The translations under genes and the position numbers were made by a program. 64,000 nt of DNA. Source: Adiantum capillus-veneris (lineage: Eukaryota; Streptophyta; Polypodiopsida; Polypodiales; Pteridaceae). The number at the start of each line of letters is the position of its first letter. The first letter of the stretch is position 1. Below are positions 46,072 to 56,979 of this stretch, piece after piece. Under the pieces are notes generated by a model, which saw only the letters and a program-made list of their open reading frames with translations, was not told where the DNA came from and made no database searches. The stretch covers positions 6,980,026 through 7,044,025 of the forward strand of contig CM043959.1 of the NCBI GenBank assembly GCA_014529385.2, read 5' to 3'.

Positions 46072-47108
46072 TCAATGACCAATATCAAGGTTATCACCTT
46101 GACCAGGCATGATGGCTGCAACTTCACTTGCAATTGGAACAGAATACTGTCTAGAGGTGGCTCGAGTCTCATCAATAACCATTCTTAAATTAATATGTGG
46201 TGTCACTGCTAGATGGTCTCTTACAGTAGAAAGTACACGTGCATATGGATTATATACATGTATCATATGTTGCAATTGATGCATTACTCGAGAATCTAAT
46301 GAACAACTCCTTGTAACCTATTATGCAATTCATGATCTGTGTCATGCACGTATAGTTGTGCATACCTTGGACAATGTTGTTGTGGTGCATTAGGCAGTAG
46401 ATATCCAATGCGATGAAATGTTAACCCATTGATCCGAAATGTATAAACACCCCCACCTCTAGTGACTTGGTCATCTACATGAGCACCCAGGGATACAAAA
46501 GATAAGGAGTTATTGTATGCTCGTATCTTCCTGTGCTCATCATCATTACTCAAAAGAGTTTCCAAAACCTCTAGAGGGTTGTGCAAAGGAAGCAAGGCAA
46601 CTTTTCCCTTTGAACAACAATACCTACCTACAAATCCCTCAGAGGTACTTTCTATCTCACACTTCCATAGATATGCATTACAAAAACAACACTGAAAAAT
46701 CATGCTATCCATATGGTGTAGACTACAATCACCAAAAAGCAATGGAAAAGTAGATGGATGATGATTTTCAATTGTGTATGAATTTATATGGTGTAATATA
46801 GAGCCACATCCAACTTGTATTGCAGATGCATCACCCTCCACAAAAGTAGTAGGATTTGTAATTTCTCTCTGGCTTGCATTCACATTGTTTCTTTGACCAC
46901 CGAAATTGTTTGTATGTGTTGCTCCTCTTTGCTCTAAAGTCCCACCCTCAAATGTCCCGTGATAGTTTTCCATATTTAATACATTGCATCTCCTTTGGTT
47001 TGTCATGTATGTCTTATCTCGTGCACGGCTACGGTGTATTGAGCGTATTACACTCAAATTTTTTAACCGTTGAACTCGAGTTCCAGTAAGAAACCTAGGA
47101 GGTGCCAT
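46072..47108 (-). pseudogene. Helitron Rep/helicase N-terminal region (Helitron_like_N), fragment
   Basis: A reading frame from 47108 (MAPPRFLTGTRVQRLKNLSV) encodes about 270 residues, including CCFCNAYLWKCE, YCCSKGKVALLPL, NNSLSFVSLGAHVDDQ, YTFRINGLTFHRIGYLLP and YAQLYVHDTDHELHNRLQG. These are the characteristic blocks of the Helitron-like helicase N-terminal domain. After one interruption near 46290 it continues with YNPYARVLSTVRDHL and YSVPIASEVAAIMPG (46072-46284), also as in the family. The rolling-circle Rep motif and the helicase domain are absent, so only about a fifth of the usual protein is here. It is probably captured by the CACTA element. A 5' exon may lie upstream. Confidence 0.85.
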
Positions 47109-47109
47109 A

Positions 47110-48200
47110 CCTGATGTTGTAATTGAACAACAAACGTTTTAAGAAATAAGTTGTAGTAAAAGAAAAGGAAGTATTCTCTTTCTCTGATCTATGATTATTA
47201 AAGTGCAGTTTCTTATAAAAACAACTCAACAAAAAAGTTGCCTTATAAACTTCATACATTTTTGTAGCCATGTAAAACCTACATCTATTAAAGTGTATAT
47301 ATTCATATCTTTCATATCCCTCTTCTACCTTAGAAGTATACATGAAAGAGCAGACGCAAGTGAGAGTCCAAGTCCAACATCAAAAGTGCAAGCAAAGGAG
47401 ACAGTGTAGGTGCAAGCGAGAGAGTAAATGTTGATTTAGAGGCAAGGGTAGGTTTACAAATAGATCAGAGAAGTGGCAACATGGTAGTCAACCTCAGACA
47501 ACATTAGAAATACTTCAACTTCAAAGCTTCAAAGTCAACATGTAATTGAGAAGTTTAGGTCAACATGACATGGCATTGAGAAACACCTTAGATCAAATTG
47601 CCACCAATAAATAAACACATTATTTCTATAAATATAAATATGGGAGACAACATCAATACATATAAAAATTCTTTTGATTTAATGAGTATAATATGCCCAC
47701 AAAATGGTGAATCCAAAATTTTCCATGTAAGAAACCTAGGAGGGGACAATCTTGATACCACAAAAACCTAGAAATATATACATTAAAGAGCAGGTAAAAG
47801 TGAGAGCATCCAATATCAAGTGCAAGCAAAGGAGAAAGAGAAGGTGCAAGTGAGAGATAAACCCCAACATTAATTGCAAGCCAAAGAGAAGATGCAAGTC
47901 AAAGAGAAAATGCAATTTTTAAAAGGAATAAGCAAGAGATGTAACAATGTGGAAATTGACTCCAATTAGTGGTAGGGACACTTCAAAGCTCAAAGTTGAG
48001 ATGAGATCGATTGAGAAGATCACAATAACATGAGATGAGATTGAGAACCAGCTAGGTTCAACTTCACAAAAATTGATAAGCAAATAATTACTAAATTGAT
48101 AGACAAAGCGAGTATAAACAAAAATTTATTTAATTTAGTGGCAATAAAGCATAGAAAGTTTAAATTTGTCACATGAGAATCACCTAGACCATATGGATAG
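47110..48200. repeat. Diverged duplication upstream of the Helitron fragment
   Basis: The block 47080-47460 recurs, with changes, at about 47726-47880: both contain 'gtaagaaacctaggagg', a stretch like 'tacatgaaagagcag', and 'gtgcaagcaaaggaga'. On the minus strand both copies would lie just upstream of the Helitron coding start, so the second may be a decayed copy of its leader and first exon. Nothing else is recognised in this interval. Confidence 0.65.
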
Positions 48201-48239
48201 ATTGTCCACAAAAGAGAAACCATGAACGGTTATTTTTCT

Positions 48240-48734
48240 CTAGTTCAGCAAAGGCTTTGGCGTAGCCACATGACTTAGCCTCTTTTCTATGGCATTTAAT
48301 CGATTAACAGCCATCCTCAAAGCTTTAAGATCACTCTCTAGAGTAGTAACTTGCTCCTTTAATGCCAAAACATCCTGATTATGCTCTATGGAACACATAG
48401 AGAAGTGTTCGATAGACTTGTTTTGAAATTCTTGCACCAAAGAAAAAAGGTCACGTTGATTTTCTCCCAATCGAATAATATCTTCCTTCATGTCCTTCAA
48501 AGATGAAATTATCTCCTCTCGAAGACTTTCATCATTGCTAACATGAGATCCTTGGCCTTCTTGTTGAATATCCTCCAAATCACCTTTGCATTGGAGTTGG
48601 TTTTCAACGTGGAAAACGAAATCGTCTTCAATCATCCTTAAACATTTTGAAGAATCTTTAGTTTGATCTTGACTCTTAGAGCGTGCAAGTTGCTTTACAT
48701 TCCTGATAGTATTATGCTTGGGAAGCACTGGCAT
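48240..48734 (-). CDS. Hypothetical coiled-coil protein (CACTA cargo)
   Basis: An open frame of 164 codons from an ATG at 48734, or longer if spliced, since the frame stays open upstream to about 48840. Residues ~80-160 are strongly heptad-like (LREEIISSLKDMKEDIIRLG, LKEQVTTLESDLKALRMAVN, LNAIEKRLSHVA), so a parallel coiled coil is likely. No catalytic motif, signal peptide or membrane segment is seen. The segment just upstream (SPFNSS, NSNEVIIMPVLP, NVKQLARS) is duplicated at 48869-49039. It lies between the Helitron fragment and the PPR array inside the CACTA element. I do not recognise the family. It could be a captured gene or a transposon accessory protein. Confidence 0.5.
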   Translation of the reverse strand: MPVLPKHNTIRNVKQLARSKSQDQTKDSSKCLRMIEDDFVFHVENQLQCKGDLEDIQQEGQGSHVSNDESLREEIISSLKDMKEDIIRLGENQRDLFSLVQEFQNKSIEHFSMCSIEHNQDVLALKEQVTTLESDLKALRMAVNRLNAIEKRLSHVATPKPLLN

Positions 48735-48868
48735 GATGATGACCTCATTGGAATTGTGTGGCCCTTCAGCAACAATACCTAGGGAAGAATTGAAAGGGCT
48801 ATCAATATCTATAACAGAAAAAAAAATTCTTCTTAAATTGTCAAAAATATCATCTTTATATCCCTAAC

Positions 48869-49039
48869 TCAATCTATGGAGTAGTTTGCGCCTTGGATTT
48901 GGTCCCTTGAGCATGCAAGTTGCTTTGCATCTCTTACATTAGCATGCCTTGGAGGGGTTGATAAGATAACCTCATTGGGATCATATGGTTCGTTGACAAA
49001 AGCATCTGAAGTTCTTGATGTATTGAAAGGATTCTCCAT
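48869..49039 (-). CDS. Short ORF, duplicated leader of the coiled-coil ORF
   Basis: 57 codons including stop, starting MENPFNTSRTSDAFVNEPYD and containing NEVILSTPPRHANVRDAKQL. Compare the upstream part of the coiled-coil ORF: SPFNSS, NSNEVIIMPVLP, RNVKQLARS. The two copies are about 55 codons long, adjacent and in the same direction, so this looks like an exon duplication. Whether either is expressed is unknown. Confidence 0.45.
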   Translation of the reverse strand: MENPFNTSRTSDAFVNEPYDPNEVILSTPPRHANVRDAKQLACSRDQIQGANYSID

Positions 49040-49589
49040 CACTGAAAGAACTTTTTTTTTTTAATGTTTCTTCTTCGCAATTTGATAAACAAAAGGAAAA
49101 AAAAAGATTCATGATGTTTTTCTTTTATTAAGGATTCATTCTAAATTTCTTATACATTCTACCAAAACTACATAACACCCCTCCCCTATACATTGGTTCG
49201 ACATATTATCACATGTGTGTCACATTACATGGCTTTCTAGATGACAGCGGAAGAAGAAGGCATACCTTCGTTTAATGACTCTCAAGAACTTTTCTTGGAA
49301 ATGGTGTGTTTGTGCAAGGCAAGAAAATAACGGTAGGGCCACGAAGCTATGGGCTTCTCTCCAGATGCAATTACCTACCCTTGCATTTGAAAGGCATGTG
49401 GCACTATGCAAGACACTTATATGGGAAAAATAATTCAATATTATTAGTCAAAGGCTCTTGAAAGAAGACATCGTTCTTGCCAATGCCTTCGTTGACATGT
49501 ATGCCAAATGCAGTGTACTTCAAAAAGCACAAAAAATGCTTGAAGAGATGCCTTTTTAGCATGGTGTCTCTTGGACTTCATTGATTATA

Positions 49590-49618
49590 AGAGATATATA
49601 TATATATATATATATATC
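49590..49618. repeat. (AT)n microsatellite in the PPR array
   Basis: About 14 TA units within a PPR-type unit. Confidence 0.9.
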
Positions 49619-50838
49619 TGCTGAATAGGGGCAAGGCTAAGAAGCAAAAAAAGTGTTTGAGGAACTACCTCTCCAAGATGCCCTCTCTTAGAGTCTTATG
49701 ACCGCGGGATATGCAAGCTCTGGGCTGATTTTAGAGGATGCAAAGTGAGGGCATCTCTAAAAATGCAATCACTTACGCTTCCATCTTCAAGGCATGTCGC
49801 ATCACTCAAGATTTCGATGTGGACAAAATAGTTCGCAATGATATTGTTACTAACGTAGATGAAATTACCTACACTTTTGTTTTAAAGACATGAAATTCAC
49901 GATCATATTTGGTCAACATGTATGCCAAATATCTTCCTACTTCACAAAACATAAAAAGTTCTTGAGGAGCTGCCTGTTCGAAATGCCCTCTCTTGTAATG
50001 TTTTAATTGCGGGATATGTCTAACAGTGGTAGGGCCAGTAAGCTTTGGGCTATTTTCAAAGCATGTGAAGCAAGGAATTCTCTATAGATGCTATTACCTA
50101 GGCTTGCATTTGAAAGTCATGTGACACTACGCAAAACACTTATATGGGCAAAATACTTCACGTTGATTTATGAGTCAGACTCTTGACAAACATGGTGATG
50201 CAAGTGAGCAAAGCAGTAAGAGAAATAGCAAGCAAGAGAGACAAAGAGGGAGTGCAATGCATTGACCAACATGCACACCAAATTTAGTGTCCTTCAAAAC
50301 ACATAAAAAGTGCTTGAGGAGCTATTTCTCTGTGATGTTGTCTCCTAGGATTCATTGACTATAGAATATGCCAAATCGGGGCAAGGCCAGGAAGCTCTAG
50401 GCTATTTTCAACTAATGCAATGCAAAGAAAAGGCATCTCTCGCGATGCAATCACTTATACTTGCATCTTGTTTTGAAAGAGTGTACCACCGCTCAAGATG
50501 CTGATACGGGAAAAAGAATCACCATGATATTGTTAGTTAGGGACTGGTGAAATAAAACGTCGTGCTTGGCAATGACTTGGTCAACATGTATGCCAAATGT
50601 GGTGTTTTTCAAAACTCACTCGAAGAGCTACCTATCCGGGATGATGTGTCTTGCAATTCATTGATTGCATGATATGTCGAACAGAGGCAAGGCTTGAAAG
50701 CTCTTGGGTGTTTTAAGAATATGCAAAGCAAGGGCATGTCTCCACATGCAATCACTTACGCTTGTATCTAAAAGGCATATGTCACCACTCAAGATTGTTA
50801 GCCATGGGATGTCTCCCTGCAACAACATGCTCTCTCTC

Positions 50839-50840
<2 letters not shown>

Positions 50841-50909
<69 letters not shown>

Positions 50910-50930
50910 ACGCGCGCGCGCGTGTGTGTG
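50841..50930. repeat. (GT)n plus (CG)n microsatellite in the PPR array
   Basis: About 34 TG units followed by an alternating CG stretch and a short GT tail. It interrupts a PPR-type unit and is followed by ~150 bp of unrelated sequence (about 50931-51050) before the PPR pattern resumes. Alternating purine-pyrimidine runs of this kind can form Z-DNA. Confidence 0.92.
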
Positions 50931-53830
50931 CATGCCCATCTTTCAATACCCATGGGCTGCAGTTGGAGCTCGGCCAGAGGATGGGCTGCAGACGCGGAGC
51001 TCGGCAAGAGGATGGGTTGCAGATGCACCGCGCTCAATAGAGGCCTGCCAACCAGAGAGACAAAGAGGGAGTGCAATGCAAAGGGCCAACATGCATGCCA
51101 AATGTAGTGTCCTTCAAAATTGTTAGAAAGTTCTTGAGGAGCTATTTGTCTTTGATGTTGTCTTTTGGAATTCATTGATTACAAAATATATGCCAAATGG
51201 GGGCAAGGCTAGGAAGCTCTAGGCTATTTTCAACTAAAGCAAAGTGAAGGCATTTCTCAAGAGGCAATCACTTATACTTGCATCTTGAAGGCAGCTGTCA
51301 CCACTCAAGATGTTGATACAGGCAAAAGAATTCACCATAATATAATATTGTTAGTCAGGGACTAATGAAATAAAACGTCGTGCTTGGCAATGCCTTGGTT
51401 GACATGTATGCCAAATGTGGTGTCCTTCAAAACTCACTCGAAGAGTTACCTATCCAGGATGATTTGTCTTGGAATTCATTGATTGCAGGATATGTCAAAC
51501 AGAGGCAAGGCTCGAAAGCCCTGAGGTGTTTCTAGAATATGCAAAGAGAGGGCATCTCTCCACATGCAATCACTTGCGCTTGTATCTGAAAGGCATGTGT
51601 CACTACGCAAGATGCTAATAACGGCAAAGGAATTCACAATGAGATTGTTAGCTAGGGGCTATTGAAAGAAAACATCGTGCTTGGCAACGCCAAATATGGT
51701 GTCCTTCAAAACGCACAGAAAGTTCTAGAGGAGATAACTATCTAGATGTTGTCTCTTGGAATTCATCGGTTGTAGGATATGCCAAATGGGAGCAAGGCCA
51801 GGAAGCTCTGGGCTATTTTCAATAGATGCAAATCAAGGGTATCTCTATAGATGCAATCATTTACACTTGCATCTTGAAGTGTGTGCCACACTTCAAGATG
51901 TTGATACGGGAAAAAAATTCACGCTAGTCAAGAGGAATTGAAAGAAAACGTTGTGCTTTGCAATGCTTTGGTTGATATGTATGCTAAATGTGATATCCTT
52001 CAGAAAGCACAAAAAATGCTTGAGGAGTCACTTGTTTGGGCTGTTGTCTTTTGGAATTCATTGATTGCATGATATGATATGCCAAATGGGGGCAAGACCA
52101 AGAAGCTCTAAAAAGATTCTAGCAGATGCAAAGCAAGGGCATCTCTCTAGACGCAATCACTTACGCTTGCATCTTGAAGGTGTGTGCCACCGCTCAACAT
52201 ACGGGCAAAATCATTCACAATGAGATTGTTAGTCAGGACTTGCTGAAAGAAACGTAGATATACATACGCTTTTGTCTTGAAGACATCTAGCACTACGCAA
52301 GACATTTATATATGCAAAAGAATTCAAGATCATAGTTTTAGTTAGGGGATGCTGAAAGAAAAGCTCGTGCTTTGCAATGCCCTAGCCAACATAATTTCCA
52401 AACTTCATCTACTTCAAAAATCCAAAAAAATTGCTTGAGTTGTCTGTCCCATATGCCCTTTCTTGGAGTGTTTTGATTGTGGGATATGCCCAACAGAGGC
52501 AGTGCCAGGAAGCTCCGTATTGTTTTCAAAGGATGCAAAGTGAGGGCATCTCTTGCGATTCAATAACCTATGCTTGCATTTTGAAGGCATGTGGCACTAC
52601 GCAAGATAGTGATATCGGCAAAAGAATTCACAATGATATTGCTATTGAGGGGCTATTGAGAAAAAATATCATGTTTGGAAATGCCTTGGTCTACATGTAT
52701 GACAAATATGGTGCACTCAAAAAGCACAAAAGTTTCTTGAGGAGCTGCATATTTGAGATGTCCTCTCTTGGAGTGTCCTGATTGCAAGACATGCCCAACA
52801 GGGGCAGGGCGAGGAAGCTTTGGGCTTATTTCATAGGATGCAAAGTGAGGACATCTCTTCGGATGCAATTACCTATGCTTCCATTTTCAAGGCATGTGGC
52901 ACTACGCAAGACACTAATATTGGCAAAACAAATTCATGATGATATTGTTAGTCAAGGGTTGTTGAATAAAAATGCCGTGCTTGGCAATGCCTTGGTCAAT
53001 ATGTATGCCAAATGTAGTGTACTTCAGAAAGCACAGCCTAAGTGCTTAAGGAGTTACCTGCCTGAGGTGTTGTCGCTTGGACTTGATTAATTTCAACACA
53101 TGCCGAATAGGGCCAAGGCTAGGAAGCTTTGGGCTGTTTTCAACAGATGTTAAGTGACGGCATCTTTCTAGATGCAGCAACTTACAATTTCTTCTCATGC
53201 AACCACTCAAGATGTTGATACATGCAAAAGAATTCATGACAATATTGTTAGCTAGGATTGTTGAACAAAAACGTGATGCTTGCTGCCTTAGTTGACATGT
53301 ATGCCAAATGCGGTCTATTTCAAAATCCACAAAAAACACTTAAGGAGTCACATGACCGAGATGTTGTCAATTGGAACACATTGATTTTTGGATATGCCAA
53401 ATAGAGGCAAGGCCAAGAATATCCACGTTTTTTTCAGCAGAAGCAAAGCAACGAAATCTCTCCAGTTGCACTCACCTATGCTTGCATCTTGAAGGCATGT
53501 GGCACTATGCAAGACACTGATATGGGCAAAAGAATTCATGATGATATTAATATGCCAAATGTTGTGGACTTCAAAAAGAACAAAAGATGCTTAAAGAGCT
53601 GCCTGTGCGGGATGTCATCTCTTGTAATACATTGCTTTTTCGCTATGCCCAACAACAGGGCAAGGCCACAAAGCTCTGCTTTGTTTCCAAGGGATGCGAA
53701 ATGAGGGTGTCTCTCCAGATCAAATTACCTATGCTTTGGTCTTGAAGGCTATGCTTACATCTTGAAGGGATGGGCCATTACGAAAGATGCCTAGGCATTA
53801 CGCAAGGTGTTGAAACTCGCTCCACTCCTC

Positions 53831-53916
53831 ACCTAAATCAAGTTTCCATGTTTTCTCCAATCCCGGGCCATGTTTATCTCTCTTTTTTTTAAAAGGTTTT
53901 TATCTTGAATTTTTAT

Positions 53917-53972
<56 letters not shown>

Positions 53973-54039
53973 CTATTTCTCTGCCATTTTCCTCTTCTTC
54001 TTCTTGAATAAGAGGTTTTAGTTCTTGAATTTTTATTCA

Positions 54040-54100
<61 letters not shown>

Positions 54101-54160
54101 CTATTTCTCTGCCATTTTCCTCTTCTTCTTCTTGAATAAGAGGTTTTAGTTCAGCTCTCC
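53831..54160. repeat. Tandem ~125-bp duplication built around (CT)n tracts
   Basis: The block 'gttcttgaatttttattcat' + (CT)n + 'ttctatttctctgccatttt' + 'cttgaataagaggttttag' occurs twice in tandem (about 53899-54020 and 54021-54149). The CT tracts are at 53919-53969 and 54042-54097. No gene is visible. Confidence 0.88.
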
Positions 54161-54226
54161 TCAAGGTCTCTTGGATAGTTTCCTACGACGTTAAAATACT
54201 CTACTTCTTCTTCATTTTCTTTTTTA

Positions 54227-54228
<2 letters not shown>

Positions 54229-54287
<59 letters not shown>
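54229..54287. repeat. (CT)n microsatellite
   Basis: About 29 CT units. Beyond it, short PPR-derived words ('catgccaaatgtggtgtact') recur four times up to 54610, likely debris of the PPR array. Confidence 0.92.
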
Positions 54288-54289
<2 letters not shown>

Positions 54290-54290
<1 letters not shown>

Positions 54291-54650
54291 ATCTAGACTT
54301 TGTTTAGAAGATCTAAAGTGAGGGCAAAATAATTCAAGATGATTTTTTTTTTTTAAACGTTCTGCTTTCTTCTTGCCAATTCCTTTATCAACATGTATGC
54401 GCACGCATGCCAAATATGGTGTACTTCAAAAACAACATAACATGCCAAATGTGGTGTACTTCTGTGCAGCGGCACTGCATTGTTTAAAAGATGATGATGA
54501 TGTTTTTTTTTAAATGTTCTTTTGCTTTCTTCTTGCCAATTCTCCCGCGCATGCCAAATGTGGTGTACTTCAAAAACAACATAACATGCCAAATGTGGTG
54601 TATTTCTATGCAGCAGCACTGCAACCCACCATTTTTATTATTTTTTTTAA
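54290..54650 (+). repeat. PPR-derived short repeats
   Basis: The words 'catgccaaatgtggtgtactt' (or a near copy) occur at about 54408, 54440, 54550 and 54586, alternating with 'caaaaacaacataa'. They match the MYAKC block of the PPR units. A ~130-bp block, 'ttgtttaaaagatgatgatg' to 'tgcagc(a/g)gcactgca', is partly duplicated. No gene is visible. Confidence 0.7.
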
Positions 54651-54674
54651 AAGCTTACCAAACAATCGCCACCC

Positions 54675-54787
54675 GAGCAGAGCGCGCTCGCGTATTCGGC
54701 CCATGCCCACACCACGTTCGCCTGAGGAAACTCAGCTAGCTCGCGTATTCGGCCCACGCCCACACCACGTTCGCCTGCACAAACTCT

Positions 54788-54839
<52 letters not shown>

Positions 54840-54840
54840 T
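54675..54840. repeat. Short tandem duplication and (CT)n microsatellite
   Basis: 'cgcgtattcggcccatgccc' and 'acaccacgttcgcctg' form a ~56-bp unit present twice (about 54690-54785). A CT tract at 54790-54836 follows. Confidence 0.88.
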
Positions 54841-55267
54841 GGAGGTCCTTTCAGCGATCTACAGTGGAGCGCACAAGGTCAGCCAGACAATGGGCTGCAG
54901 ATAGCTCGGCCAGACGATGAGCTAGGCCTGCACAACCTCTACTAGAGGCGGGTACCGCAGTCAAGCTGCACTGGAGGGTCAAGCACTGGCGGATAGAGCC
55001 TCGGGTGATGAGGGTGATGATCTGCACAACCTCTACTGGAGGTGGGTACCGCAGTCAGGCTGCAGTGGAGAGTCAAGCACTGGTGGGTAGAGCCTCGGGT
55101 GATGAGGGTGATGATGGCAATGGGCAATGGGCGATGGGCAGAGCCTCGCGCAGTGTAGAAGACGATGGCAAGGCAATAGGTAGAGCCCGCTTGCAGGTGA
55201 TGATGGAAACTGCAATGACAATGGCAATGGGCAGAGCCCACTTGCAGGCGATGATGGAAATGGTGGC

Positions 55268-55311
<44 letters not shown>

Positions 55312-55600
55312 CTTGCCCACCACTCCTTGCCCTTGCCCGCCACTCCTTCAATGCTCCTTGGTGGCCACGCTCCTCGAATCTCCTTCGTACTATCCAACGT
55401 GGCGATGCAAGGGAAAACGGTTTCCAACATGGCAATGCACTCCCTTCCTTTGCAATGCACTCCCTTCCAAAGGGCCTCAGCTTTTGCCACGTGGCAGGCC
55501 CCTTGCTTGGCACATTAGATATAGTTAGGATAAATGTATAATTACAAAACAATCTATTTTCTTAGCTTATCATTAAAATACAACAAATGTAAGAGAGTAA
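54841..55600. repeat. GC-rich tandem duplications and (GA)n tract, no gene
   Basis: A ~110-bp block with 'agcctcgggtgatgagggtg' and 'ctctact(a/g)gaggcgggtaccg' is duplicated (about 54930-55110). Words such as 'gcaatgggcagagcc' repeat three times to 55250. A GA tract (about 55272-55310) follows. From 55310 to 55600 small duplications ('cactccttgcccttgcccgc', 'ggcaatgcactcccttcc') continue. Apparent ORFs are repeats. It may be decayed captured sequence. Confidence 0.65.
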
Positions 55601-55789
55601 AGTGAAATACTAACCATGCCGGTGCAAGAACTGAGAATGTCCATAAGTGCGTGTAAGCCCTTTTTGTCCGCATACTCGTGCTCGTATGGTGTGGGGTCAC
55701 GACCTATCATCGACCACTGTTCAAAACATACAAAGAATACGTTATGTTAGAATTTAAAAGTACAATTATCCATAACTATCAAACATAAA

Positions 55790-56930
55790 GGGAAATGCAA
55801 AAACACTTACAAAATCGGCCTCAAATGATGCTGGCACCCACCGCTCCCCAAGTGGTGCGAGCTCCCTGCCTCTACTCGCACTTTGGTTGCCTCCTTTTGT
55901 TGCTTCCACTTGTTAAGATTCTCGTGCACTGCTCGCTTTGCATTCTTCCAATCTTCTTTGGCCAGCCAATCTCTCCTGCTCCACCCATGCTTTATTGCTT
56001 TATTGCGTTTTGCACTTCAGAACGCATATGCTTGCGATATTCACATCCGCACCTTCATCAAGTCTTCATTGAAGTGCTCATCCCGACTTGACATGGGAAA
56101 CTCATCATGCAGCATGCTAATGACTCTGCCTTTTAATTCGTTTGGCACTTCACTCCAGGTGTTTAGTATGTAGTATCAAAACACCTGAGAGCAAAGACCG
56201 CGCATGCGCGAGATCACCTTCTTGCCGTTGTCATCCAAGATGATGCCGCCGTTGATGTCAACTGAGTATGGTAAGCCCTCTCGCCTGTGACGTGTGAACC
56301 TGGGTGTTTTGGCAGGGGGTCTCAAGTGACATATCAAGTGGCATCTCAATGGGGGTACGGACGACAGGTGTCTCCATTGGAGTCTGGGCCCTGAAGCGAG
56401 GAGTATTGACTGGGGTGACTCTCGGAGAAGTAGCAAGTGGTGTGTAGCCAAGAACGGCCGATAGCCGTGCAAAACTTGGAGTAGATGGAGATGTCGTGGC
56501 TGGTGTGGGGACAGGCAAAGAAGGGGAAGGTAAGGAGCCTCATCGACTACGAGGCAGTGTCGAAGCATCAGTGGCGGTGGCATCTCCACAGCAACCATCG
56601 CTGCCACCACTGGAGCATCGGTGCCTAGAAGAGTGTGTAGATCGTCTCGTTCGACATCGAACTCTCAGAGTGCGCTGAATGCTTCGAAACAGAGGGAGAT
56701 GCTGAAGGAGTGGAGTGATGCCATGGTGCTCTAGAGCGATTACACTCCTCGTACCACCTCCTCTGTTGGGGTAACAAGGAAGAAAGAAACAGCTCATCAT
56801 CCATACCTTCATTAAACACGTGAACATTAAATCTTAATGATGAATGGAGAAGAAAATCTGAATAAACACAATTTAAATTTCTCAAGTATAGCATATAGAC
56901 AAGAATGGACAAAACTCCACGTGAATACAA
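55790..56930 (-). pseudogene. Second CACTA protein (plant transposase, Transposase_24-like), decayed
   Basis: Minus strand. An N-terminal proline/serine/threonine-rich part (56200-56900) leads to SVDINGGIILDDNGKKVISR and MRGLCSQVF. Then come WSEVPNELKGRVISMLHDEF and, after stops, NKAIKHGWSRRDWLAKEDW and NAKRAVHENLNKWKQQK (55800-56175). The order resembles the Ptta/En/Spm plant transposase family, where a conserved 'WK-VPE--K' block precedes a basic region. It would correspond to the DNA-binding second protein of CACTA elements. At least two in-frame stops are visible, near 56035 and 56010. Exon limits are unclear. It lies downstream of, and co-directional with, the TNP2-type gene. Confidence 0.65.
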
Positions 56931-56979
56931 TATATATTATAAAAAGGAGCAAAATTTTTCAAATACAATGTTTATGGCT

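Larger units (their letters stand above)
49230..53830 (+). pseudogene. Degenerate tandem array of PLS-type pentatricopeptide (PPR) repeats
   Basis: About 13 units of roughly 300 bp (three PPR motifs each). Each decodes in pieces to the pattern ITYACILKACGTTQD, GKRIHDDIVSQGLL, GNALVNMYAKCSVLQKAQ and SLIAGYAQ. The NALVDMYAKC-like block recurs near 49485, 49912, 50265, 50586, 51088, 51400, 51690, 51972, 52385, 52690, 52995, 53295 and 53550. Longest open pieces are 52431-52781 and 52782-53090. PLS-class PPR proteins bind organelle RNA, often for C-to-U editing. No editing (E/DYW) domain or organelle targeting peptide is visible. Many stops and frame changes make it a pseudogene. It sits inside the CACTA element, opposite in strand to the transposase. 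Confidence 0.82.

Noticed and set aside
50658-51175. ORFs with long VCVCVC or THTHTH stretches
   Set aside because: They are produced by the (GT)n tract inside a decayed PPR-type unit, in frames unlike the PPR frame.
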